A DNA stretch of 64,000 nucleotides from Serratia nematodiphila DZ0503SBS1 (lineage in GTDB: Bacteria > Pseudomonadota > Gammaproteobacteria > Enterobacterales > Enterobacteriaceae). This document shows, in pieces, positions 54,914 through 63,585 of the stretch. Numbering within the stretch: the stretch's first letter is position 1; each line of letters opens with the position of its first letter. A model generated the notes under the pieces. That model was not told the DNA's origin. It saw only the letters and a program-made list of their open reading frames with translations, and made no database searches. Both the position numbers and the translations under genes were made by a program. Where the stretch lies: NCBI RefSeq assembly GCF_000738675.1, contig NZ_JPUX01000001.1, positions 2,356,001 to 2,420,000 on the forward strand, read 5' to 3'.

Positions 54914-54945
54914 CCCCGGCGATCGTTTTCTTAGGAGGTGGAACC

Positions 54946-56631
54946 ATGGCACAGGAAAAAACAGGCAATGACTGGCAATGCGGCGCCGACTTGGTGGTGA
55001 AAAACCTGGAAGCGCAGGGCGTCAAACACGTTTTCGGCATTCCGGGCGCCAAGATCGACCGGGTGTTCGACTCGCTGGAGGACGCGCCATCGATTGAAAC
55101 GGTGGTGGTGCGGCATGAGGCCAACGCGGCCTTTATGGCGGCGGCGGTCGGCCGCCTGACCGGCAAGGCCGGGGTGGCGCTGGTCACCTCCGGGCCGGGC
55201 AGCTCCAACCTGATCACCGGGCTGGCCACCGCCACCTCGGAGGGGGACGCGGTAGTGGCCTTCGGCGGGGCGGTGAAGCGCGCCGACAGCCTGAAGCAGA
55301 CGCACCAGAGCATGGATACCGTCAGCATGTTCCGGCCGGTGACCAAGTATTGCGCCGAAGTGCACGCCGGCTCGGCGATTTCCGAGGTGATCGCCAACGC
55401 CTTCCGCCGCGCCGAGTTCGGCCGCCCAGGAGCCTCGTTCATCAGCCTGCCGATGGATATCGTCAATGAACCGGTCAGCGCGCCGGTGTTGGCCGGCTGC
55501 CGCTTGCCGCGCATGGGGGCCGCGGCGGCGGACGACATCCAGGCGGCGGTGAAGCTGATCCGCCAGGCCAAATGCCCGGTATTGCTGCTCGGTTTGCAGG
55601 CCAGCCGGCCGGAGAACAGCGAGGCGGTGCGCCATCTGCTGTACCGCACCCACATGCCGGTGGTCGGCACCTATCAGGCGGCGGGGGTGATTGACGTCAA
55701 CCACTTCGCCCGCTTCGCCGGCCGCGTCGGCCTGTTCAACAACCAGCCGGCCGATCAGCTGTTGCAGAAGGCCGATCTGGTGGTGAGCGTCGGCTATGAT
55801 CCGATCGAATACGATCCCTGCATGTGGAACAGTCATGGGCGGCTGAAACTGGTGCACATCGACGTGCTGCCGGCGGATATCGACACCTGCTATCGGCCGG
55901 ACGTCGAACTGGTGGGCAACATCAGCGCCACGCTGAACATGATGACCGAAACGTTCAATGAGGCGGTCTGCGTGCCGCCGGAGGTGGAGCTGATCCTCAC
56001 CGATCTCGGCCGCCAGCGCACAGAACTGGCGGAGCGCGCCGCGCGCCGCGGCGGCATGCCGATCCACCCGCTGCGCATCGTCAAGGAGCTGCAGGACATC
56101 GTCAGCGACGACGTGACGCTGTGCGTGGACATGGGCAGTTTCCACATCTGGATCGCCCGCTATCTTTACAGCTTCCGCGCCCGCCAGCTGTTGATCTCCA
56201 ACGGCCAGCAAACCATGGGGGTGGCGCTGCCGTGGGCCATCGGCGCGGCATTGGTGCGCCCCGGCGACAAGGTGGTGTCGATCTCTGGCGACGGCGGCTT
56301 CATGCAGTCGAGCATGGAGCTGGAGACCGCGGTGCGGCTGAAAAATAACATCGTGCACGTGATCTGGGTCGATAACGCTTACAACATGGTGGAGATGCAG
56401 GAAGTGAACAAATACCAGCGCAAATCCGGCGTGGAGTTCGGGCCGATTGACTTCAAGGCCTATGCGGAATCCTGCGGCGCGGTCGGTTTCGCCGTGCAGT
56501 CGGTGGACGATCTGCGGCCGATGCTGCGCAAGGCGATGGCGATCCAGGGGCCGGTGGTGGTGGCCATTCCGGTCGACTACGCCGACAACTATAAGCTGAT
56601 GGCGCAGATGAACTTCAGCCAGATGATTTAA
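54946..56631 (+). CDS. budB: Catabolic acetolactate synthase
   Basis: 561-residue ThDP enzyme that condenses two pyruvate molecules to acetolactate, the FAD-independent catabolic type. The catalytic glutamate is in [10 protein letters not shown] (about residue 62) and the ThDP/Mg motif starts [15 protein letters not shown] (about 446). AGGAGG precedes the ATG. No butanediol dehydrogenase (budC) follows, so the last reduction step must be encoded elsewhere. Confidence 0.96.
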   Translation: MAQEKTGNDWQCGADLVVKNLEAQGVKHVFGIPGAKIDRVFDSLEDAPSIETVVVRHEANAAFMAAAVGRLTGKAGVALVTSGPGSSNLITGLATATSEGDAVVAFGGAVKRADSLKQTHQSMDTVSMFRPVTKYCAEVHAGSAISEVIANAFRRAEFGRPGASFISLPMDIVNEPVSAPVLAGCRLPRMGAAAADDIQAAVKLIRQAKCPVLLLGLQASRPENSEAVRHLLYRTHMPVVGTYQAAGVIDVNHFARFAGRVGLFNNQPADQLLQKADLVVSVGYDPIEYDPCMWNSHGRLKLVHIDVLPADIDTCYRPDVELVGNISATLNMMTETFNEAVCVPPEVELILTDLGRQRTELAERAARRGGMPIHPLRIVKELQDIVSDDVTLCVDMGSFHIWIARYLYSFRARQLLISNGQQTMGVALPWAIGAALVRPGDKVVSISGDGGFMQSSMELETAVRLKNNIVHVIWVDNAYNMVEMQEVNKYQRKSGVEFGPIDFKAYAESCGAVGFAVQSVDDLRPMLRKAMAIQGPVVVAIPVDYADNYKLMAQMNFSQMI

Positions 56632-56771
56632 TTTCATCATCGCGTGGTTTCACCGGGGCAGGCCGCTTGCGCGCCTGCCCGTTTTTATGCGCGGAATTTA
56701 TCCTTTACATCGCTAACTGCATGATTTATTGCTATCCGTTGGGCTGTTTTTTCACCACTGGGGATAGCGCA

Positions 56772-58358
56772 ATGAAAAGAAAAGCAATAACGATCGGGCT
56801 GCTGGCGTTGGCGATTGCCGGCGGCGCGCGAGCCAATACGCTGGTCTACTGTTCTGAAGGCTCGCCGGAAGGTTTCAACCCGCAGCTGTTCACCTCCGGC
56901 ACCACGGTGGATGCCAGTTCGGCGGCGATCTACAACCGGCTGGTGGATTTCAAACCCGGTACCGTCGAGCTGCAACCCAGCCTGGCGGAAAGCTGGGAGG
57001 TCAGCGAAGACGGCAAGCGCTATACCTTCCACCTGCGCAAGGGCGTGGCATTCCAGAGCAATAAATATTTTACCCCCACCCGCGATTTCAACGCCGATGA
57101 CGTCATCTTCTCGTTTATGCGCCAGAAGGACGCCAACAACCCGTATCACAAGGTCTCCAACGGCGCCTACACCAACTTCGAGTCGATGGAGTTCGGCACG
57201 CTGATTGACCGGATCGTCAAGGTGGATGACCACACCGTGCGCTTTGAGCTCTCCCGCGCCGAGGCGCCGTTCGTCGCCGATCTGGGCATGTATTTTGCCA
57301 CCATTTTATCGGCGGAATATGCCGACGTGATGCTGAAGGCCGGCACGCCGCAGCGGGTGGACAACGATCCGATCGGCACCGGGCCGTTCCAGCTGGTGCA
57401 GTACCAGAAGGACGCAAAAATCCTCTACAAGGCGTTCGACCGCTACTGGGAAGGCAAACCGAAGATCGATCGGCTGGTGTTCTCGATCACGCCGGATGCG
57501 ACGGTGCGTTACGCCAAACTGCAAAAGAACGAGTGCCAGGTAATGCCGTTCCCCAACCCGGCGGATCTGGCGCGCATGCGGCAGGACGGCAACCTGCAGG
57601 TGATGGAAAAATCCGGCCTGAATATCGGCTTCCTGGCGTTCAACACCCAGAAGAAGCCGTTGGATAACGTCAAGGTGCGCCAGGCGTTGGCGCTGGCTGT
57701 CAACAAGCCGGCGATCATCGACGCGGTGTTCCACGGCGCCGGTCAGCCGGCCAAGAATCTGCTGCCGCCGACCCAATGGGGCAGCAACGCGCAGCTTGAA
57801 GATTATCCGTATTCGCCGGAGCGGGCGAAGCAGCTGCTGCAGGAGGCCGGGCTGGGGCAGGGGTTCGATATCGATCTTTGGGCGATGCCGGTGCAGCGGC
57901 CCTATAACCCCAACGCCAAGCGCATGGCGGAGATGATCCAGGCCGACTGGGCCAAGATCGGCGTGCGCGCCAAAATCGTCACCTTCGAGTGGGGCGAGTA
58001 TTTGCAGCGGATTAAAAACGGCGAGCACCAGACCGCGCTGATGGGCTGGACCACCGCCAACGGCGATCCGGACAACTTCTTCGGCCCGCTTTTCACCTGC
58101 GCTTCGCTCGGCGGCTCCAACTCGGCGAAATGGTGCTACAAACCGTTCGACCAGCTGATCCTGCAGGCGCGCGAGGAGAACGATCACGCCAAACGGGTGG
58201 CGATGTATCAGCAGGCGCAGGTGATGATGCACGATCAGATGCCGGCGCTGATGATCGCGCACTCGACCATCTTCGAACCGGTGCGCAAGGAAGTGAAAGG
58301 CTACGAGATAGACCCATTCGGCAAACACATCTTCAAACAGGTGTCGCTGGAGAAGTAA
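56772..58358 (+). CDS. DppA-like periplasmic peptide-binding protein
   Basis: 528-residue ABC substrate-binding protein of the peptide/nickel family. The signal peptide covers about 1-19 (ending ARA), followed by LVYCSEGSPEGFNPQLF, nearly the same as E. coli DppA. ALAVNKPAI and AMPVQRPYNPNAKRMAEM also match. The start at 56772 has a GGGGATA upstream. No permease or ATPase genes follow, so it would have to use a dipeptide permease encoded elsewhere. It appears to be a paralogue of the true DppA and could bring dipeptides or haem to that permease. Confidence 0.85.
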   Translation: MKRKAITIGLLALAIAGGARANTLVYCSEGSPEGFNPQLFTSGTTVDASSAAIYNRLVDFKPGTVELQPSLAESWEVSEDGKRYTFHLRKGVAFQSNKYFTPTRDFNADDVIFSFMRQKDANNPYHKVSNGAYTNFESMEFGTLIDRIVKVDDHTVRFELSRAEAPFVADLGMYFATILSAEYADVMLKAGTPQRVDNDPIGTGPFQLVQYQKDAKILYKAFDRYWEGKPKIDRLVFSITPDATVRYAKLQKNECQVMPFPNPADLARMRQDGNLQVMEKSGLNIGFLAFNTQKKPLDNVKVRQALALAVNKPAIIDAVFHGAGQPAKNLLPPTQWGSNAQLEDYPYSPERAKQLLQEAGLGQGFDIDLWAMPVQRPYNPNAKRMAEMIQADWAKIGVRAKIVTFEWGEYLQRIKNGEHQTALMGWTTANGDPDNFFGPLFTCASLGGSNSAKWCYKPFDQLILQAREENDHAKRVAMYQQAQVMMHDQMPALMIAHSTIFEPVRKEVKGYEIDPFGKHIFKQVSLEK

Positions 58359-58363
58359 CCAAG

Positions 58364-58387
58364 AGGCCGGGTTAACCCGGCCTTTTT
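58364..58387 (+). terminator. Terminator after the dppA-like gene
   Basis: AGGCCGGGTT-AACCCGGCCT is a perfect 20-nt palindrome followed by TTTTT. It separates this gene from the convergent fepC. Confidence 0.85.
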
Positions 58388-59211
58388 CATGCCTGCGGCG
58401 CGTCGCAGTGGTAGCGGCCGCGCGGGATCACCAGCGGCGTGTGGGACAGCGGATCGTCGATGATCATGCACGGCATGCCGAACACCCGCTCCACCAGTTC
58501 GGCGGTGATGATCTCCGCCGGTTTCCCTTCCGCCACGATCTTGCCGTCGCGCATGGCGATGATGTGGTCGGCATAGCGGCAGGCGTGGTTGAGATCGTGC
58601 AGCACCGCGATCAGGGTTTGACCGCGCTCGCGGTTGAGCTGGCGGAACAGATCCAGCAGTTCGATCTGGTGCGCGATGTCCAGATAGGTGGTCGGCTCAT
58701 CCAGCAGCAGCAGCGGGGTTTGCTGCGCCAGCGCCATCGCCACCCAGACGCGCTGACGCTGCCCGCCGGACAGCTCGTCGACGCTGCGATCCGCCAACTG
58801 GCTGACGTTGGTGGCCGCCATGGCGGCTTCCACCGCCTGTTTGTCGGCCTGCGTCCACTGTTTCAGCAGGCTTTGGTGCGGATAGCGGCCGCGCGACACC
58901 AGGTCCGCCACGGTGATGCTGTCCGGCGCGATCGAAGTTTGCGGCAGCAGCCCAAGCTCGCGCGCCAGCGCCTTGGTGGCGAAGCTGCTGATGTTCTTGC
59001 CGTCCAGCATCACCTCGCCGGCGCTGGGTTTCAGCAGGCGGCACAGGGCGCGCAACAGCGTCGATTTGCCGCAGGCGTTCGGCCCGACGATCACCGTGAA
59101 GGCGCCGTCGGGGATCGCCACGCTCAGATCGTCAGCGATGATTTTATTGTCGTAGCCCAGCTTCAGGTGCGAGGCGTGCAGGCGGTGGCTCATGGCATTA
59201 TCACTCTTCAT
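58387..59211 (-). CDS. fepC: Ferric-siderophore ABC transporter ATPase, FepC type
   Basis: 274-residue ATPase. Walker A is GPNACGKST near residue 44, the signature LSGGQRQRVWVAMAL near 144, Walker B LLLLDEP near 166, and the switch histidine lies in VLHDLNHACRYADH. RGRYPHQ and CMIIDDPLSHTPLV match FepC as remembered. The start ATG at 59211 overlaps the fepG stop (TAATG); an ATG six codons later (59193) is an alternative. It is the last gene of a leftward set fepB-fepD-fepG-fepC. Confidence 0.88.
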   Translation of the reverse strand: MKSDNAMSHRLHASHLKLGYDNKIIADDLSVAIPDGAFTVIVGPNACGKSTLLRALCRLLKPSAGEVMLDGKNISSFATKALARELGLLPQTSIAPDSITVADLVSRGRYPHQSLLKQWTQADKQAVEAAMAATNVSQLADRSVDELSGGQRQRVWVAMALAQQTPLLLLDEPTTYLDIAHQIELLDLFRQLNRERGQTLIAVLHDLNHACRYADHIIAMRDGKIVAEGKPAEIITAELVERVFGMPCMIIDDPLSHTPLVIPRGRYHCDAPQA

Positions 59212-60248
59212 TATCTGCGGGCCTCTCGGATGAGCAGCCAAATCAGGTACAGGCCGCCGATGCAGACGGTCACAACCCCGACCGGCAGTTGGATCGGTGC
59301 GAAAAGATGTTGGGACACCACGTCGGCGCCGAGCAGCAACGCCGCGCCCATCAGCGCCGAGGAGGTCAGGGTGACCGAGGATTGGCCGGCGAGGCGACGG
59401 GCGATCTGCGGCGCCGCCAGCGCGATAAAGGAAATCGGCCCGGCGGTGGCGGTGACGGCGGCGGTGAGGGTGACGCCGAACAGCATCAGCCACAGCCGGC
59501 TGCCTTCGGCGTTAACGCCCAGCGCGCGCGCCGTGTCATCGCCCATTTCCAGCAGCTGCAGCCGTTTGCCCATCAGCAGCGCGGCCGCGGCCGCCAGCAC
59601 GATGAACGCCGTGGCGGGCTGGGCTTTTTGCCAGGTCATGCCGTTGAGCGAACCGGCCTGCCACATGGCGGCGTCCATGGCGCGCTCGAGCGAGGCGGTG
59701 ATGATCAGCCAGGTATTGGTGGAGACCAGCACCGCGCTGATGGCGATGCCGACGATGATCAACCGGAAGCCGGCGATGCCTTGCCGCCAGGCCAGCAGAT
59801 AGATGGCCAGCGCGGCGAGAATGCCGCCGGCCAGCGCGCCGCCGGCGATGTAATAGTAGCCGCCGTTGAACAGGGTGATGGCGATCAGCGCGCCGGTGTA
59901 AGCCCCCATATTAAAGCCGATCACGTCCGGGCTGCCGAGCGGGTTGCGGATAATTGACTGGAAAATGGCGCCGCTCATGCCGAGCGCGGCGCCTAACAAC
60001 AGCGCCATGGCGATGCGCGGCAAGCGCCATTGGGTGACCACGGTCACCAGGTTTTTCGGCGCCTCGCCGGTCAGCGCGGCAAAAACCTGCTCCAGCGAAA
60101 GTTGCAGCGTGCCGTAGCACAGGGCGGCGACGGCCATCGCCAGACACAGCGCCAACAGTGAAAGGTTGACCAGCAGCAGGCGCAGCGGCAGGCGCCCGTT
60201 GATGACGCCGTCCGGGCGGCCGATATGCAGCGTATGCGGCAGACTCAT
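59211..60248 (-). CDS. fepG: Ferric-siderophore ABC permease, FepG type
   Basis: 345-residue inner-membrane permease of the FecCD family with about ten helices (AAGPISFIALAAPQIARRL). The start ATG at 60248 overlaps the fepD stop as TGATG, with a GGGGGG Shine-Dalgarno. It pairs with FepD. The substrate is probably a ferric catecholate. Confidence 0.87.
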   Translation of the reverse strand: MSLPHTLHIGRPDGVINGRLPLRLLLVNLSLLALCLAMAVAALCYGTLQLSLEQVFAALTGEAPKNLVTVVTQWRLPRIAMALLLGAALGMSGAIFQSIIRNPLGSPDVIGFNMGAYTGALIAITLFNGGYYYIAGGALAGGILAALAIYLLAWRQGIAGFRLIIVGIAISAVLVSTNTWLIITASLERAMDAAMWQAGSLNGMTWQKAQPATAFIVLAAAAALLMGKRLQLLEMGDDTARALGVNAEGSRLWLMLFGVTLTAAVTATAGPISFIALAAPQIARRLAGQSSVTLTSSALMGAALLLGADVVSQHLFAPIQLPVGVVTVCIGGLYLIWLLIREARR

Positions 60249-61303
60249 CACAGACCCCCCAGCGTTTTCTTGCGGCGCACCAGCCAGATCAGCACCGGCG
60301 CGCCGATGAAGGCCGCCACGATGGAAACCCGCAGCTCACCGGCCGCCAGCAAGCGGCCGACCACGTCGGCGCACAGCAGTAAAATCGGCGCCAGCAGCAT
60401 GGAGTAGGGCAGGATCCAGCGCTGGTCGGGGCCGACCCACCAACGGGCGATATGCGGCACCATCAGGCCGATGAAACTGATTGGGCCGACGGTGGCGGTT
60501 GCCGCGCCGCACAGCAGCGTGATGGCGATCACCGCGATCACCTGAGTCAGCACCACGCGCGCGCCGAGTGCGATAGCCAGATCTTCCCCCATACCGATGG
60601 TATTCAGCGGCCGGGCGATGAGCAGCGTCAGCAGGCAGCCGAGCAAAATGGCGGGGGCGGTGACCGGCAGCGTGGACAGCGTGCGGATATCCAGCGTGCC
60701 GGCCTGCCAGAAGCGCAGTTGGTCGAAGGTTTGCGGATCGATCAGCGACAGCCCGGTGGTGATGCCGAGCAGCACCGCGCCGATAGCCACGCCGGCCAGC
60801 GTCAGCCGCACCGGGTTGATGCGCCCGCCCGCCAGCGTGCCGATCAGGTAGACCAGCAGGGTGGTGAGGGCTGCGCCAGCAAAGGCGTAGGCCATGTAGC
60901 TTTCGGTGGTGGCGGCGCCGAAAAACATGATGCCGATGACCACGGCGAAGCTGGCGCCGGCGTTGATGCCGAGCACGCCGGGATCGGCCAGCGGGTTGCG
61001 CGTCAGCGCCTGAATCAGCGCGCCGGCGGCGCCGAGCGCCATGCCGGCCAGGATGCCCGCCAGCGTACGGGGCACCCGGGCATTGAGAATGATGGTGCTG
61101 TCGGAACCGCTCGCGGCGCCCTGCAGGCTGAGCCAGACGGTATGGAAGGGGATGGCTTTGGAACCCAGCATCAGGCTGGCCATGATGCACAGCAGCAACA
61201 GCGCCAAACCGATACCGAACCCGGCGATGCGTTTGAAGCCACTGGCGTAAGCTGTGTGCGGTGCGGACGAAAGCGTCCGCTCAGTCGGAGTGGGTACGTT
61301 CAC
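60248..61303 (-). CDS. fepD: Ferric-siderophore ABC permease, FepD type
   Basis: 351-residue FecCD-family permease. RVPRTLAGILAGMALG, TRNPLADPGVLGINAGASFA and PISFIGLMVPHIARW closely follow E. coli FepD. A longer reading begins at ATG 61351 but has no ribosome-binding site and adds an Asn-rich tail. The GTG at 61303 has AGGAG 8 nt upstream and is chosen. This places a Fur-like box just upstream of the start. It forms the channel with FepG. Confidence 0.85.
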   Translation of the reverse strand: MNVPTPTERTLSSAPHTAYASGFKRIAGFGIGLALLLLCIMASLMLGSKAIPFHTVWLSLQGAASGSDSTIILNARVPRTLAGILAGMALGAAGALIQALTRNPLADPGVLGINAGASFAVVIGIMFFGAATTESYMAYAFAGAALTTLLVYLIGTLAGGRINPVRLTLAGVAIGAVLLGITTGLSLIDPQTFDQLRFWQAGTLDIRTLSTLPVTAPAILLGCLLTLLIARPLNTIGMGEDLAIALGARVVLTQVIAVIAITLLCGAATATVGPISFIGLMVPHIARWWVGPDQRWILPYSMLLAPILLLCADVVGRLLAAGELRVSIVAAFIGAPVLIWLVRRKKTLGGL

Positions 61304-61320
61304 ACCGGTAACTCCTGTAT

Positions 61321-61339
61321 GATTTTTATTCTCATTGTT
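61321..61339 (-). promoter_or_regulatory. Candidate Fur box upstream of fepD
   Basis: On the minus strand AACAAT GAGAAT A AAAATC matches Fur hexamers at 4/6, 5/6 and 4/6. It lies 18 nt before the preferred GTG start of fepD and suggests a separate iron-regulated promoter for fepDGC. Confidence 0.4.
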
Positions 61340-61517
61340 ATTTGCGTTCATGCGGGGGGCAATAGTAGCACGAGTTTACGCCCGCATGCACCCGCAGGTT
61401 GGTGGCAAAGGTGCGTTGACGATGTTAATAACTATTGATATTTCAATTGATTGAATGTGAACGTTCGCCCCGCTTGCTGCAAGTGTCGGCAGGGGGCTGA
61501 CCTGCCGACGGCGTGAT

Positions 61518-62525
61518 TCAGGGCTTTTTGAACAACCGTTCGATTTGATTCAGCATGTTGGTGGCGCTGTAGTAATCGAGGCGGAAGGTGTCGTTGCCGA
61601 CGGCGTAGACGTGCCGCTGTTCCACCGGCTCCAGATGTTTGAGGAACGGGTTGGTCAGCACCTCTTGCACTTTGCGCTCATTGGTGGCGAACAGGATCAG
61701 GGTTTTGCCATTCAGGCCTTCGGCCATTTTTTCGCCGGAGATCTGGATGATGTCATGGCGTTTACCCATGCTGGTGTTGCCTTTGGCGCTTTCCGGCGGG
61801 GTGGCCAGCTGGAAGCCGAGCTGGGTCAGCAGTTTGCCCTGGGCGGAACCCGGCGTCCACAGCATGGCCTCGCGGCCGTTGTCGGCATACACCAACGGAG
61901 TGGTGGGCTGCGGCGGCAGCGCGATCGCCTGTTTCACTTGCTCCACGCGCTGCTCGAAACGATCTTCCGCCTGCTTGGCGCCGGCTTCATGACCGGTGAT
62001 CTCACCGAGCTCGCTGGCCAGCTGTTGCCAGCTTTTGTCGCCATAGTCGAGCACCAGAGTCGGCGCTATGGCGGACAGCTGGTCATACAGTTTCAACGCC
62101 GAATCACCGCCGGTCGCGGCGACGACGATCAAATCCGGCGCGGCGGCGGCGACGGCTTCGGCATTGGGCTCCACCTGGTACAGCCGCTCGACGTGGCGCT
62201 GTTTGGCCACCTCGCTCCACTGGGTAAAGAAACCTTGTTTATCGGCCACCAGGGGATTTGGGCTGGTGGCGGCGCTGGCGACCACGGGGGCGTCGATAGC
62301 CAACAGCGTGCCGGTGATGGTGACGCTGGTGGACACGATGCGCTGCGGCGGTTTTTCCAGCGTGAATTTCCCTTTGACGCTGTCGATGGTGCGCGGCCAA
62401 CTGCCGTCGGCAGCGGGGGCGGACGGTTTCTGTCCGTCGCTCTTGTCGTCCGGGCCGCAGCCGCTGAGCAACAGGCTGGAAGTGGCGATAAATGCAATGA
62501 ACAGCTGGCGTAAGGATAGGGTCAT
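61518..62525 (-). CDS. fepB: Ferric-siderophore-binding protein, FepB type
   Basis: 335-residue periplasmic binding protein. The signal sequence ends in a lipobox-like LSGC (about residue 23), so it may be a lipoprotein, unlike soluble E. coli FepB. PQRIVSTSVTITGTLLAIDA, ATGGDSALKLYDQLS and LDYYSATNMLNQI follow FepB as remembered. It is the first gene of the leftward set, separated from fepD by a gap with its own Fur-like box. The ferric siderophore would be an enterobactin- or serratiochelin-like catecholate; no receptor or synthesis gene lies in the window. Confidence 0.88.
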   Translation of the reverse strand: MTLSLRQLFIAFIATSSLLLSGCGPDDKSDGQKPSAPAADGSWPRTIDSVKGKFTLEKPPQRIVSTSVTITGTLLAIDAPVVASAATSPNPLVADKQGFFTQWSEVAKQRHVERLYQVEPNAEAVAAAAPDLIVVAATGGDSALKLYDQLSAIAPTLVLDYGDKSWQQLASELGEITGHEAGAKQAEDRFEQRVEQVKQAIALPPQPTTPLVYADNGREAMLWTPGSAQGKLLTQLGFQLATPPESAKGNTSMGKRHDIIQISGEKMAEGLNGKTLILFATNERKVQEVLTNPFLKHLEPVEQRHVYAVGNDTFRLDYYSATNMLNQIERLFKKP

Positions 62526-62618
62526 GAGCGGGCTCTTTCTTTCCTTGAACTAAGGCGTATCAATCCGGCGGCGGATTGGCTGCGTGGTGGATGCCGGCTA
62601 ATTTACCATTCAAGTCGC

Positions 62619-62637
62619 CAAAATGATAACCATTCGT
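62619..62637. promoter_or_regulatory. Candidate Fur box upstream of fepB
   Basis: CAAAAT GATAAC C ATTCGT matches Fur hexamers at 4/6, 5/6 and 3/6. It lies about 95 nt before the fepB start, as expected for an iron-uptake gene. Confidence 0.55.
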
Positions 62638-62672
62638 ATCTCAGCGCGTGGTGAATAAAAGGGAGGAGAACG

Positions 62673-62732
62673 GCAGAAACGAAAAAAGCGCCAAAAGGCG
62701 CTTTTTTCTGAATTGGTGGGTCGTGCAGGATT
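62673..62732. repeat. 60-nt direct repeat, copy 1 (terminator plus tRNA-Lys 3' end)
   Basis: Identical to 62872-62931 over 60 nt. It includes the palindromic terminator (62682-62707) and the last 20 nt of tRNA-Lys with CCA. Only this fragment is present, so copy 1 is not a functional tRNA gene. Confidence 0.9.
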
Positions 62733-62871
62733 GATTCGGCCTGTGGCCTCACCCTGCGGGCAACGCTGCGCGCTGTCGTATCGCTGCGCGATGCTCGAAC
62801 CTCTACGGTTCTTCATCCTGCACGACTAGGTAAACTATGCCTGCGAGAAGATGAAGTCGGGAGCAGGTGGC

Positions 62872-62931
62872 GCAGAAACGAAAAAAGCGCCAAAAGGCGC
62901 TTTTTTCTGAATTGGTGGGTCGTGCAGGATT
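62872..62931. repeat. 60-nt direct repeat, copy 2 (native tRNA-Lys end and terminator)
   Basis: The native copy, continuous with the complete tRNA-Lys gene. The repeat offset is 199 nt. Confidence 0.9.
62881..62906 (-). terminator. Terminator of the tRNA operon
   Basis: AAAAAAGCGCC-AAAA-GGCGCTTTTTT is a symmetric hairpin with a T-run on each strand, 7 nt past the CCA end of tRNA-Lys. An identical hairpin is at 62682-62707. Confidence 0.9.
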
Positions 62932-62988
62932 CGAACCTGCGACCAATTGATTAAAAGTCAACTGCTCTACCAACTGAGCTAACGACCC
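62913..62988 (-). tRNA. lysV: tRNA-Lys (UUU)
   Basis: 76 nt including an encoded CCA. The acceptor stem is GGGTCGT/ACGACCC, the D arm contains TTAGCTCAGTTGGTAGAGC, the anticodon is TTT, and the T arm contains GGTTCGAATCC. It is the last gene of the leftward Val-Val-Val-Lys cluster, the same set as E. coli valUXY-lysV next to gltX. Confidence 0.97.
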
Positions 62989-62995
62989 GCAGAAG

Positions 62996-63071
62996 TGGTG
63001 GGTGATGACGGGCTCGAACCGCCGACCCCCTCCGTGTAAAGGAGATGCTCTACCAACTGAGCTAATCACCC
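62996..63071 (-). tRNA. tRNA-Val (UAC), copy 3
   Basis: 76 nt with encoded CCA. The acceptor stem is GGGTGAT/ATCACCC, the anticodon is TAC, and the T arm is GGTTCGAGCC. It is identical to the copy at 63111. Confidence 0.97.
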
Positions 63072-63110
63072 ACTTCAGGACTTCCAGGTTACTGCTAAAC
63101 GAGAGAATGA

Positions 63111-63186
63111 TGGTGGGTGATGACGGGCTCGAACCGCCGACCCCCTCCGTGTAAAGGAGATGCTCTACCAACTGAGCTAATCACCC
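63111..63186 (-). tRNA. tRNA-Val (UAC), copy 2
   Basis: 76 nt with encoded CCA and anticodon TAC. The sequence is the same as the copy at 62996, in the same transcription unit. Confidence 0.97.
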
Positions 63187-63215
63187 TCATTCGTTCTCAT
63201 TTTTTCTCAACAAGA

Positions 63216-63291
63216 TGGTGGGCGATGACGGGCTCGAACCGCCGACCCCCTCCGTGTAAAGGAGATGCTCTACCAACTGAGCTAATCGCCC
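63216..63291 (-). tRNA. tRNA-Val (UAC), copy 1
   Basis: 76 nt with encoded CCA and anticodon TAC. The acceptor stem is GGGCGAT/ATCGCCC. It differs from the other two copies by a compensated base pair, which confirms the stem. It is the first gene of the cluster. Confidence 0.97.
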
Positions 63292-63308
63292 CGTCTTGTT
63301 GGAGTCGC

Positions 63309-63336
63309 ATTATAGGGATAGTTCAAAGTGAGTCAA
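63309..63336 (-). promoter_or_regulatory. Sigma-70 promoter of the tRNA operon
   Basis: On the minus strand TTGACT (63336-63331) and TATAAT (63314-63309) are spaced by 16 nt, followed by GCGACTCC, a GC-rich discriminator as in stringently controlled stable-RNA promoters. Confidence 0.88.
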
Positions 63337-63585
63337 CGGTTTTTAAAATGATTTCAATCGTTCGCCGCAAATTTAGGCAGGGCGCGATAATAATCGCCAG
63401 CAGCGCCGATTCTTTGCGCGATGCTATGCGAAACTCGCCGCAAAACGCGCGAAATCGACTGGTGCAATATCGTGTCGGCGTTGAGGAATTAGCGCGTGGT
63501 GATACAATGTCGTCCACTCTTTTTTCAATTCCGAGCAATCGTCGGCAACCGCCGACACGCGTTGCGTAATAAGGCAGTGAACCCA

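Larger units (their letters stand above)
62526..62912. other. Gene-free region between fepB and the tRNA cluster
   Basis: 387 nt with no credible gene. It holds the fepB Fur box (62619-62637), two identical terminators, the 60-nt direct repeat that carries the 3' end of tRNA-Lys (62673-62732), and an inverted copy of part of the acceptor end (TCCTGCACGAC, 62815-62825). Confidence 0.6.

Noticed and set aside
62803..63171. Open frame across the tRNA-Lys and tRNA-Val genes
   Set aside because: It lies entirely over structural RNA genes; the repeats in the translation are just repeated tRNA sequence.
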